A stretch of 64,000 bases of DNA, taken from NCBI GenBank assembly GCA_040285825.1, contig JAUPSS010000015.1:31392-95391 (forward strand), in the 5' to 3' direction. Both the position numbers and the translations under genes were made by a program. Below the pieces are notes generated by a model, which ran no database searches, was not told the origin of the DNA, and saw only the letters and a list, made by a program, of their open reading frames with translations. Origin of the DNA: Eukaryota sp. TZLM1-RC (Eukaryota > Metamonada: BaSk clade). The number at the start of each line of letters is the position of its first letter. Within the stretch, counting starts at the first letter, position 1. Below are positions 39,209 through 49,498 of this stretch, one piece after another.

Positions 39209-41092
39209 ATGGAAATGAGAAATTTTACTTCTGAATTGAAAAATAATAAGTGGAATATTTCATCCTTCTGGAAATATTTTGCTAGAAAAAACAAAAATTG
39301 TTTTAAGAAAAAATTTGGAAATAGAAAAATTGTAAAATCAAAAATTTGCCGTAAATTGTGCTTACGTGGTCGTTATGGTGCCGCAAAGCAGTCTTTGTTT
39401 TCCTCTTCTTTGGCTGATGCAAACTCTGATACCCTTGAAAAACTTCAAAAGTTGCATCCTCAAGAAAATTTCAAGTGCAGCAAGCCTGAAGTGTGTCCTT
39501 TTTGGATTGAAAATCCTATTACTGCAATTGAAGTTCTTACAGCTATTCAAAAATTACCTAAGGGGAAAGCAGCAGGCCCATCTGGAATTTCTTTTGATCT
39601 CTTAAAAATAGCGTGTTCCAGTGTTCCCGAAATTGCTGATGATCTAGCCCACTATTTTCAACAATTAATTGTTTTGAAAATTAATCCTCCATTTGAATTA
39701 CTCGCAGCACGTCTGATTGCTTTAGTAAAGCCTGGAAACGGAATCAAACCTGATGGAATACGCCCAATTGCTGTTGGTGAATCTCTTTCTCGTTTGCTAG
39801 CATCAATTGTCTTCGATCGTGTCAAAGACAAAGCTTCTACATTTTTGAATCCTCATCAATTTGGAATCAAAACAATTGATGGTGCTTCTGTTGCTGCTAT
39901 TGCCTCTGATACCTTTTTTAATGCAGAGGAAAATAATTTTATTTTTAATCTCGACTTTAAAAATGCTTTTAATTCTGTAAAGCGAGAAGCAATTTTTGAA
40001 GTTATTAAATCTGATTTTCCTGAGCTATCGAGTTTTTTCTACCATTTTTATGGTAGAGAATCAGATTTAATTTTTAATTCATTTGCTCTTAAATCATCTT
40101 CTGGAGTGAAGCAGGGAGATCCTTTAGGCCCATTATTGTTTTGTTTAGCTATTCACAAAACTTTAAATATCATTAAGCAAAAATACCCTTCTATAAAAAT
40201 AGTTGCTTATATGGATGATATATCCTTGATTGGTTCATTTGATTTACTAGAATTAATTGCTCAAGAAATTGCCGATTCATATGAAAATATTGGGCTTCAT
40301 CTTAATGCCAGCAAATGCCTTCTGATTGGCTCTTCTGCTCAAGACCTCGTGATAAACGATTCTATTGTCCCTTTTACTAATTATAGTAGTGATGCTTTTA
40401 AGTTCCTTGGTTGTTGGTTAGGAAATGTGCCTCAAATTCAGAATGAATTGCAAGTTATTTTGGAAAAAATGAAAATTGAACTTGATTCAATTTCTTCTTT
40501 AGATATAGAAAAGCATATTAAATTTTTCATGCTTAAAATTTGCTACACTGGGAGAATAACCCACATTTTGAGATCTTGTGCTCCTTCCATAGCATTAGAT
40601 TTTTGTCGTTCATTCAATTCATTGAGAACAGAATTTTTTGCTGATTTATTGGATGTAGAACCAGGAATGTTGAAAAGTCACTTATTTTCTTCAGCAAATT
40701 TGGGGGGTATTGGATTTACTAAATCTTCAATTTTGTGTCAATCAGCATTCTTGGGTGGTGGCAAAAATTTTATTTATGAATTTTGTCGTAGATTTCCTGA
40801 TGATTCTCATCTGTTAGTTCCCAATTGCAGTCCCTATTTGTATGAGTTATCTTGTGAACTTGAAAAATTGCCGCCACAAATTTGGACCAAATGTTTTCCT
40901 CAATCAATTCAAGAAATTCCAAACCGATCTCTTTTTTTAATTTACAGTTTTGCTGTAAAAAGCTTCAACAAAAATTGTCAAAGATTTTTGAAAGCTTGGA
41001 TTTTGATGTTAGACTTGGCTTGGCCAAGAAAAAGAATCCCGCTTTTGCAAATCTTTTACAAGATATGTGTGACAGTACTTCTTCTGCCTTAG
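39209..41092 (+). pseudogene. LINE-A RT protein (627-codon frame; true LINE-A to about 40935)
   Basis: RT of an RLE-type non-LTR retrotransposon, which primes cDNA synthesis from nicked target DNA. In order: GRYGAAKQSLF (residue 54 on), LPKGKAAGPSGISFD (about 115-130), IALVKPGNG and RPIAVGESLSRLLAS (RT block 1), FNLDFKNAFNSV with catalytic Asp 249, SSGVKQGDPLGPLLF (298-312), YMDD 334-337, LHLNASKC, thumb, and AFLGGGKNF. After the T7 run near 40935 the frame is wrong (residues from about 575), and the correct one is 40882-41859. The Met at 39209 lies inside the element; the natural start is further 5'. Confidence 0.86.
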
Positions 41093-41859
41093 TAACAACA
41101 ATTCCACAAGTTTATGGTACTCTCTTATCCGATTCTGCTTGGACTCTGAATATGAGATTTCGTTCCTTTATCTGGCCTGATAATTTACCTCATAATTTAA
41201 TTTGTAAATGTTCTCGAGAAATTACAACTACTCATTTGTTAAATTGTAAACATTTTATTACTTTTAGAAGCAAGGTTCATGATGCTGTAAGAGACCAGTT
41301 ATATTGTATGTGTAAATCTCATAGAATTGAATCCTTCTTGGAACCTCTGTTGTCAAATCTGTTTGATGCTGAAGATGATTTTCATAAGAATAATAGAGGT
41401 GATGTCATATTACCTGGATTAGATGGAAGCTTCATTCTATTGGATGTAATGTCTGTTGATCCTTGTAATGCCTCAAATGAAAGGCTAGTTAATTCTGAAA
41501 TTCATGATCCCCTTTCAAATGCTGAAAATTTTAAATTCAAAAAATACAATGAACCTTTGTCTAAATTGGCCAGTCTACAGCATGCAAAATACAATTTGTA
41601 TCCATTTGTATTTTCCCTTTTTGGTTCACTTGCACCAACTGCTTTACGTTTTTTGGATGATTTTGAAATGATTGTAAAGAGAAGAACTGGCAGAAATTTC
41701 AACAGATTGTTTTGGCAAAATAGAATTGTGTTTTCTATTTTTAAGGGGATGTTGAAGATGGTTTCTGATGCTTTGCTTTCTCTTGGATCTCACTATGAAA
41801 GAGTTGCATCTAGTGTTTTTGTTCTGGGAGAGATGGATTTTTTAGATGTTGATTTATAG
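40882..41859 (+). pseudogene. LINE-A zinc-finger and RLE domain (325-codon frame)
   Basis: It continues the protein of the preceding entry. Finger C108-X-C110-X7-H118-X3-C122; HDAVRDQL at 133-140; nuclease core R172-G-D174-X13-D188 (families of this class have (K/R)PD-X12-14-(D/E), here G replaces P); KYNEPLSKLASLQHAKY and YPFVFSLFG after it; C-terminus GEMDFLDVDL. The overlap with the RT frame (40882-41092) reflects the single homopolymer shift. Confidence 0.86.
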
Positions 41860-41885
41860 GTTTTGAATAAAATTAAAATTTTGGT

Positions 41886-42457
41886 AAAAAAAAAAGAAAT
41901 TGAAGTTCAATTCTTTTCCTGCTCTTTCTTTTATTAAACTTCTGAAACCTTCAAGAAATTTAATGCCAGATATTCCAATGTTACCAAAAAGAGAAACAGC
42001 AAATGGAACCAACTGATACTTAACATGCTCAACACGTCCTAGCTGAGATAAGGGTTCATTGTACTTTTTGATTTTGCTCTTTTCAGCAAAGCAAAGTGGA
42101 GTTTCATCTCTTTTAGCAAAGTCAATTGCTGAGTCTTTACAAACATCAACAGTGACAACATCAACAACTTTAATAACACCATCAGACGCAGGGGTAATTA
42201 AATCAGCACGGCGTTTCCCAAAAGTATTTTCATTTTCATTTTCAGATGACAACCTTCGCACAAGTGGTTCAACAAAAGCTTCAATGTGATGGCTTTTGCA
42301 CATAGCGTATAGTTGGTCTCTAACAGCATCGTGAACAACTGAGCGATATGTAATATTAAATTTGCAATTAAATAAATGATTCAGATTAATGAGCTGACCA
42401 CAACGACAAATCAAATCATTTGGCACACTACATGGCACACTACATGGCCAGTTCTTC
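41886..42457 (-). pseudogene. LINE-F endonuclease fragment
   Basis: The minus-strand frame 42459-41854 encodes NDLICRCGQLINLNHLFNC (finger), RSVVHDAVRDQLYAMCKS, GKRRADLITPASDGVIKVVDVV (RAD-X13-D core) and KIKKYNEPLSQLGRVEHVKY. It is closest to LINE-B by its RAD core, but clearly a separate family and present once. The true C-terminus is missing: it stops at KELNFNF and runs into the LINE-A tail. The 5' end has a small tandem duplication (tggcacactaca twice) at 42421-42444. Confidence 0.8.
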
Positions 42458-43146
42458 ACTTTACAATCATTTCAAAATCATCCAAAAAACGTAAAGCAGT
42501 TGGTGCAAGTGAACCAAAAAGGGAAAATACAAATGGATACAAATTGTATTTTTGCATGCTGTAGACTGGCCAATTTGGACAAAGGTTCATTGTATTTTTT
42601 GAATTTAAAATTTTCAGCATTTGAAAGGGGATGATGAATTTCAGAATTAACAAGCCTTTCATTTGAGGCATTACAAGGATCAACAGACATTACATCCAAT
42701 AAAATGAAGCTTCCATCTAATCCAGGTAATATGACATCACCTCTATTATTCTTATGAAAATCATTTTCAGCATCAAACAGATTTGACAACAGAGGTTCCA
42801 AGAAGGATTCAATTCTATGAGATTTACACATACAATATAACTGGTCTCTTACAGCATCATGAACCTTGCTTCTAAAAGTAATAAAATGTTTACAATTTAA
42901 CAAATGAGTAGTTGTAATTTCTCGAGAACATTTACAAATTAAATTATGAGGTAAATTATCAGGCCAGATAAAGGAACGAAATCTCATATTCAGAGTCCAA
43001 GCAGAATCGGATAAGAGAGTACCATAAACTTGTGGAATTGTTGTTACTAAGGCAGAAGAAGTACTGTCACACATATCTTGTAAAAGATTTGCAAAAGCGG
43101 GATTCTTTTTCTTGGCCAAGCCAAGTCTAACATCAAAATCCAAAGG
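42458..43146 (-). pseudogene. LINE-A finger/RLE fragment, minus, 221-codon frame
   Basis: Antisense LINE-A from FDVRLGLAK (43146) through finger and RGD-X13-D to DDFEMIVK (42458). One extra T near 42553 breaks the last 40 codons. It is joined at 43146 to sense LINE-A (ccaaaggttactcgcagc), an inverted junction. Confidence 0.82.
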
Positions 43147-43998
43147 TTACTCGCAGCACGTCTGATTGCTTTAGTAAAGCCTGGAAACGGAATCAAACCT
43201 GATGGAATACGCCCAATTGCTGTTGGTGAATCTCTTTCTCGTTTGCTGGCATCAATTGTCTTCGATCGTGTCAAAGACAAAGCTTCTACATTTTTGAATC
43301 CTCATCAATTTGGAATCAAAACAATTGATGGTGCTTCTGTTGCTGCTATTGCCTCTGATACCTTTTTTAATGCAGAGGAAAATAATTTTATTTTTAATCT
43401 CGACTTTAAAAATGCTTTTAATTCTGTAAAGCGAGAAGCAATTTTTGAAGTTATTAAATCTGATTTTCCTGAGCTATCGAGTTTTTTCTACCATTTTTAT
43501 GGTAAAGAATCAGATTTAATTTTTAATTCATTTGCTCTTAAATCATCTTCTGGAGTGAAGCAGGGAGATCCTTTAGGCCCATTATTGTTTTGTTTAGCTA
43601 TTCACAAAACTTTAAGTATCATTAAGCAAAAATACCCTTCTATAAAAATAGTTGCTTATATGGATGATATATCCTTGATTGGTTCATTTGATTTACTAGA
43701 ATTGGTGGCTCAAGAAATTGCCGATTCATATGAAAATATTGGGCTTCATCTTAATGCCAGCAAATGCCTTCTGATTGGCTCTTCTGCTCAAGACCTCGTG
43801 ATAAACGATTCTATTGTCCCTTTTACTAATTATAGTAGTGATGCTTTTAAGTTCCTTGGTTGTTGGTTAGGAAATGTGCCTCAAATTCAGAATGAATTGC
43901 AAGTTATTTTGGAAAAAATGAAAATTGAACTTGATTCAATTTCTTCTTTAGATATAGAAAAGCATATTAAATTTTTTATGCTTAAAATTTGCTACACT
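43147..43998 (+). pseudogene. LINE-A RT domain, 263-codon frame
   Basis: Sense LINE-A from LLAARLIALVKPGNG through motif A (FNLDFKNAF), SGVKQGDPLGPLLF and YMDD to KICYT. All catalytic Asp residues are present and the frame is unbroken. It ends at 43998, where an antisense LINE-A tail begins, giving an inverted pair. The last codons of the formal ORF (FFFKFNFILNL) come from the antisense tail. Confidence 0.84.
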
Positions 43999-44887
43999 TT
44001 TTTTTTTAAATTTAATTTTATTCTAAACCTATAAATCAACATCTAAAAAATCCATCTCTCCCAAAACAAAAACACTAGATGCAACTCTCTCATAGTGAGA
44101 TCCAAGAGAAAGCAAAGCATCAGAAACCATCTTCAACATCCCCTTAAAAATAGAAAACACAATTCTATTTTGCCAAAACAATCTGTTGAAATTTCTACCA
44201 GTTCTTCTCTTTACAATCATTTCAAAATCATCCAAAAAACGTAAAGCAGTTGGTGCAAGTGAACCAAAAAGGGAAAATACAAATGGATACAAATTGTATT
44301 TTGCATGCTGTAGACTGGCCAATTTGGACAAAGGTTCATTGTATTTTTTGAATTTAAAATTTTCAGCATTTGAAAGGGGATTATGAATTTCAGAATTAAC
44401 AAGCCTTTCATTTGAGGCATTACAAGGATCAACAGACATTACATCCAATAAAATGAAGCTTCCATCTAATCCAGGTAATATGACATCACCTCTATTATTC
44501 TTATGAAAATCATTTTCAGCATCAAACAAATTTGACAACAGAGGTTCCAAGAAGGATTCAATTCTATGAGATTTACGCATACAATATAACTGGTCTCTTA
44601 CAGCATCATGAACCTTGCTTCTAAAAAGTAATAAAATGTTTACAATTTAACAAATGAGTAGTTGTAATTTCTCGAGAACATTTACAAATTAAATTATGAG
44701 GTAAATTATCAGGCCAGATAAAGGAACGAAATCTCATATTCAGAGTCCAAGCAGAATCGGATAAGAGAGTACCATAAACTTGTGGAATTGTTGTTACTAA
44801 GGCAGAAGAAGTACTGTCACACATATCTTGTAAAAAGATTTGCAAAAGCGGGATTCTTTTTTTCTTGGCCAAGCCAAGTCTAACAAA
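43999..44887 (-). pseudogene. LINE-A RLE half, minus, ending at VRLGLAK
   Basis: Antisense LINE-A from its A-rich tail through 183 intact codons (44580-44029) to the finger region (frame break at an A5 run near 44627) and RLGLAKKK. The 5' truncation point, within VRLGLAK, coincides with the truncation points of the 12.8-kb units, the 42.5-kb copy and the LINE-E insertion. Confidence 0.82.
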
Positions 44888-46246
44888 TTTGCTACACTGG
44901 GAGAATAACCCACATTTTGAGATCTTGTGCTCCTTCCATAGCATTAGATTTTTGTCGTTCTTTTAATTCATTGAGAACAGAATTTTTTGCTGATTTATTG
45001 GATGTAGAACCAGGAATGTTGAAAAGCCATTTATTTTCTTCAGCAAATTTGGGTGGTATTGGATTTACTAAATCTTCAATTTTGTGTCAATCAGCATTCT
45101 TGGGTGGAGGCAAAAATTTTTATTTATGAATTTTTCTCGTAGATTTCCTGATGATTCTCATCTGTTAGTTCCCAATTGCAGTCCTTATTTGTATGAGTTA
45201 TCTTGTGAACTTGAAAAAAATTGCCGCCACAAATTTGGACCAAATGTTTTTCCTCAATCAATTCAAGAAATTCCAAACCGATCTCTTTATAATTTGCAGT
45301 TTTGCTGTAAAAAGCTTCAACAAAAATTGTCAAAGATTTTTGAAAGCTTGGATTTTGATGTTAGACTTGGCTTGGCCAAGAAAAAGAATCCCGCTTTTGC
45401 AAATCTTTTACAAGATATGTGTGACAGTACTTCTTCTGCCTTAGTAACAACAATTCCACAAGTTTATGGTACTCTCTTATCCGATTCTGCTTGGACTCTG
45501 AATATGAGATTTCGTTCCTTTATCTGGCCTGATAATTTACCTCATAATTTAATTTGTAAATGTTCTCGAGAAATTACAACTACTCATTTGTTAAATTGTA
45601 AACATTTTATTACTTTTTAGAAGCAAGGTTCATGATGCTGTAAGAGACCAGTTATATTGTATGTGTAAATCTCATAGAATTGAATCCTTCTTGGAACCTC
45701 TGTTGTCAAATCTGTTTGATGCTGAAAAATGATTTTCATAAGAATAATAGAGGTGATGTCATATTACCTGGATTAGATGGAAGCTTCATTTTATTGGATG
45801 TAATGTCTGTTGATCCTTGTAATGCCTCAAATGAAAGGCTTGTTAATTCTGAAATTCATAATCCCCTTTCAAATGCTGAAAATTTTAAATTCAAAAATAC
45901 AATGAACCTTTGTCCAAATTGGCCAGTCTACAGCATGCAAAATACAATTTGTATCCATTTGTATTTTCCCTTTTTGGTTCACTTGCACCAACTGCTTTAC
46001 GTTTTTTGGATGATTTTGAAATGATTGTAAAGAGAAGAACTGGCAGAAATTTCCACAGATTGTTTTGGCAAAATAGAATTGTGTTTTCTATTTTTAAGGG
46101 GATGTTGAAGATGGTTTCTGATGCTTTGCTTTCTCTTGGATCTCACTATGAGAGAGTTGCATCTAGTGTTTTTGTTCTGGGAGAGATGGATTTTTTAGAT
46201 GTTGATTTATAGGTTTTGAATAAAATTAAAATTAAAATTAAAAAAA
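44886..46246 (+). pseudogene. LINE-A thumb to 3' end, plus, several frameshifts
   Basis: It starts at KICYTGRITHILRSC directly after the inverted junction. It includes AFLGGGK, the WTKCFP region, an open 178-codon frame with the CKCSREITTTHLLNC finger (45084-45620), then RGD-X13-D (45680-46024) and the last 100 codons (45910-46212). Shifts at T6/A6 runs near 45117, 45616 and 45726. Tail AATAAAATTAAAATTAAAATT. Confidence 0.82.
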
Positions 46247-47411
46247 ATCCAAAGGTTCATTGTATTTTTTTAATGAAAAATTTTAATTTATTGTTAAACT
46301 ACAGTCTAAAAGTCAATATCTTCAAAACAAGCTTCCACACCATCAAACCACACAACAGCAATTTCTTCGTAATGTGCACTGACAGACATCAAAGCTTTCG
46401 AAATCATTTTAGGAATTGATTTGAAAATAGTAAAAACAATACGATTTAGCCACAAGCGACGATCAAAACGCTTATTCATTCTTCTTTTCACAAGATTTTC
46501 AAAATCATCAATAAAATTCATAGCAGTTTTTCCAAGACGACCATACAACGATATAGCAAATGGGCAAATTTGGTAATCTACATGGCGAACATGTTTCAAT
46601 TCTTTTTAAAGGATTTGCATATTTTTTTCCGTTTGTACAATTCGGAGTCATCAAGGGGGGATACTTCAGATTGAGCATTTTTCAAGGCATTTTTTTCTTG
46701 CAAACATCCACTGTTACGACATCAACAACATTCATGACATCATCAAACGAGGGCACAACAACATCAGCACGTCGTTTTTCCATATTCTGAATCTCTTACG
46801 CTTTCATTTTATATCAAGAGACCTCAACAAAGGTTCTACAAAAGATTCAATATGATAGGAATTACACATTGCATGGATTTGATCTCTGACTGCATCATGC
46901 AACGTAGAACGATAGGAAATAAATCTATTACAATTAAATAAATGTGATAATGTTAAACCAGCTCCACAATTTGCAAAAACAAATCATTGGGCAAATTACA
47001 AGGCCATAAATAACAACGCATTCTCATAGCAGTGGTCCATTGGCCGTCATTCAAAAAAATAGGCCAAAAAAATCTGGGGAATTTGATTTATCAAAACTGC
47101 AGATGAATTGTCCTTCAAATCAATCAAAAAAATTTGCAAAAAGCAGGATTTTTCTTTTCTTAGCCGTGCTAAGTCGAACAATAAAATCCTTGCTTTCAAA
47201 TTTTTCTCAAAAAGATGTCGTTGGAGCTTTTTCAACGCAAATTTTTAATGAATACAAACTTCTGTCTGGAATTTCTTGAATGGATATGGGGAAACATGAT
47301 TGCCATAAGTCGGGAGATAAACTGGATATTTCTTCTCTTAAGTTATCGAGGAATAAGCTATTTGCAGTTTCAAGAAGATTTTTCGGCAAAAGGATATCTT
47401 CTAGAGAATTC
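46247..47411 (-). pseudogene. LINE-B 3' part, minus, frameshifted
   Basis: A 17-bp LINE-A scrap (ccaaaggttcattg) precedes the LINE-B 3' UTR. LINE-B then runs antisense from EDIDF (46306) to EFSRR at 47411. The open C-terminal part is 46599-46306; the rest is interrupted at homopolymers. It carries VVWFDGVEA for VVRFDGVEA, shared with the copy at 53148. Confidence 0.8.
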
Positions 47412-47468
47412 TTGTATTTATTGAATTTGCACACTTGATTAAATTAAATCATAACTTATGGGACGACC
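47412..47468 (-). mobile_element. LINE-C 3' UTR scrap (57 bp)
   Basis: ttgtatttattgaatttg to atgggacgacc matches the antisense LINE-C 3' end at 54251-54307, including AATAAA on the minus strand. It is wedged between LINE-B and LINE-A. Confidence 0.75.
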
Positions 47469-49498
47469 TTCTGATACCTTTTTTTAATGCAGAGGAAAAT
47501 AATTTTATTTTTAATCTCGACTTTAAAAATGCTTTTTAATTCTGTAAAGCGAGAAGCAATTTTTTTGAAGTTATTAAATCTGATTTTCCTGAGCTATCGA
47601 GTTTTTTTCTACCATTTTTTTATGGTAAAGAATCAGATTTAATTTTTTTAATTCATTTGCTCTTAAATCATCTTCTGGTGTGAAGTAAGGTGACCCTTTA
47701 GGCCCATTATTGTATTGTTTAGCTATTCACAAAACTTTAAATATCATTAAGCAAAAATACCCTTCTATAAAAAAATAGTTGCTTATATGGATGATATATC
47801 CTTGATTGGTTCATTTGATTTACTAGAATTGGTTGCTCAAGAAATTGCCGATTCATATGAAAATATTGGGCTTCATCTTAATGCCAGCAAATGCCTTCTG
47901 ATTGGCTCTTCTGCTCAAGACCTCGTGATAAACGATTCTATTGTCCCTTTTACTAATTATAGTAGTGATGCTTTTTAAGTTCCTTGGTTGTTGGTTAGGA
48001 AATGTGCCTCAAATTCAGAATGAATTGCAAGTTATTTTGGAAAAAAATGAAAAATTGAACTTGATTCAATTTCTTCTTTAGATATAGAAAAGCATATTAA
48101 ATTTTTTTATGCTTAAAATTTGCTACACTGGGAGAATAACCCACATTTTGAGATCTTGTGCTCCTTCCATAGCATTAGATTTTTTTGTCGTTCTTTTTAA
48201 TTCATTGAGAACAGAATTTTTTTGCTGATTTATTGGATGTAGAACCAGGAATGTTGAAAAAGCCATTTATTTTTCTTCAGCAAATTTGGGGGGTATTGGA
48301 TTTACTAAATCTTCAATTTTGTGTCAATCAGCATTCTTGGGTGGTGGCAAAAATTTTTATTTATGAATTTTCTCGTAGATTTCCTGATGATTCCCATCTG
48401 TTAGTCCCCAATTGTAGTCCCTATTTGTATAAGTTATCTTGTGAACTTGAAAAAAATTACCGCCACAAATTTGGACCAAATGCTTTCCTCAATCAATTCA
48501 AGAAATTCCAAACCGATCTCTATTTAATTTACAGTTTTTGCTGTAAAAAGCTTCAACAAAAATTGTCAAAGATTTTTTTGAAAGCTTGGATTTTGATGTT
48601 AGACTTGGCTTGGCCAAGAAAAAAAGAATCCCGCTTTTTGCAAATCTTTTTACAAGATATGTGTGACAGTACTTCTTCTGCCTTAGTAACAACAATTCCG
48701 CAAGTATATGGTACTCTCTTATCCGATTCTGCTTGGACTCTGAATATGAGATTTCGTTCCTTTATCTGGCCTGATAATTTACCTCATAATTTAATTTGTA
48801 AAATGTTCTCGAGAAATTACAACTACTCATTTGTTAAATTGTAAACATTTTATTACTTTTTAGAAGCAAGGTTCATGATGCTGTAAGAGACCAGTTATAT
48901 TGTATGTGTAAATCTCATAGAATTGAATCCTTCTTGGAACCTCTGTTGTCAAATCTGTTTGATGCTGAAAATGATTTTCATAAGAATAATAGAGGTGATG
49001 TCATATTACCTGGATTAGATGGAAGCTTTATTTTATTGGATGTAATGTCTGTTGATCCTTGTAATGCCTCAAATGAAAGGCTTGTTAATTCTGAAATTCA
49101 TAATCCCCTTTCAAATGCTGAAAATTTTTAAATTCAAAAAAATACAATGAACCTTTGTCCAAATTGGCCAGTCTACAGCATGCAAAATACAATTTGTATC
49201 CATTTGTATTTTTCCCTTTTTGGTTCACTTGCACCAACTGCTTTACGTTTTTTTGGATGATTTTGAAATGATTGTAAAGAGAAGAACTGGCAGAAATTTC
49301 AACAGATTGTTTTTGGCAAAAATAGAATTGTGTTTTTCTATTTTTTTAAGGGGATGTTGATGATGGTTTCTGATGCTTTGCTTTCTCTTGGATCTCACTA
49401 TGAGAGAGTTGCATCTAGTGTTTTTTTGTTTTTGGGAGAGATGGATTTTTTTAGATGTTGATTTATAGGTTTAGAATAAAATTAATTTTTTTAAAAAT
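47469..49498 (+). pseudogene. LINE-A from SDTFF to 3' end, plus, heavily broken
   Basis: Sense LINE-A covering motif A, motif B, YMDD (near 47785), thumb, finger and RLE to the tail. Besides many homopolymer shifts it has a real nonsense change, GVKQ to GVK-stop (CAA to TAA, 47686-47688), inside the essential KQGD motif. Open pieces: 47787-47978, 48233-48844, 48904-49131. Confidence 0.82.

Larger units (their letters stand above)
39165..41880 (+). mobile_element. LINE-A, best and nearly full-length copy
   Basis: 2.7 kb from gatcccagtag (the N-terminal PPxxIP region) to the A-rich tail. Only one frame break is seen, in the T7 run near 40935 (ctcttttttta), where other copies read RSLFNLQFCC. 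This makes it the reference for LINE-A in this window. The 5' end is still short of the CTNC zinc motif found at 11550-11605. Confidence 0.9.

Noticed and set aside
39362-39550. 62-codon frame with Cys/His opposite the LINE-A N-terminus
   Set aside because: Antisense shadow of the GRYGAAKQSLF region; also at 11181-11369.
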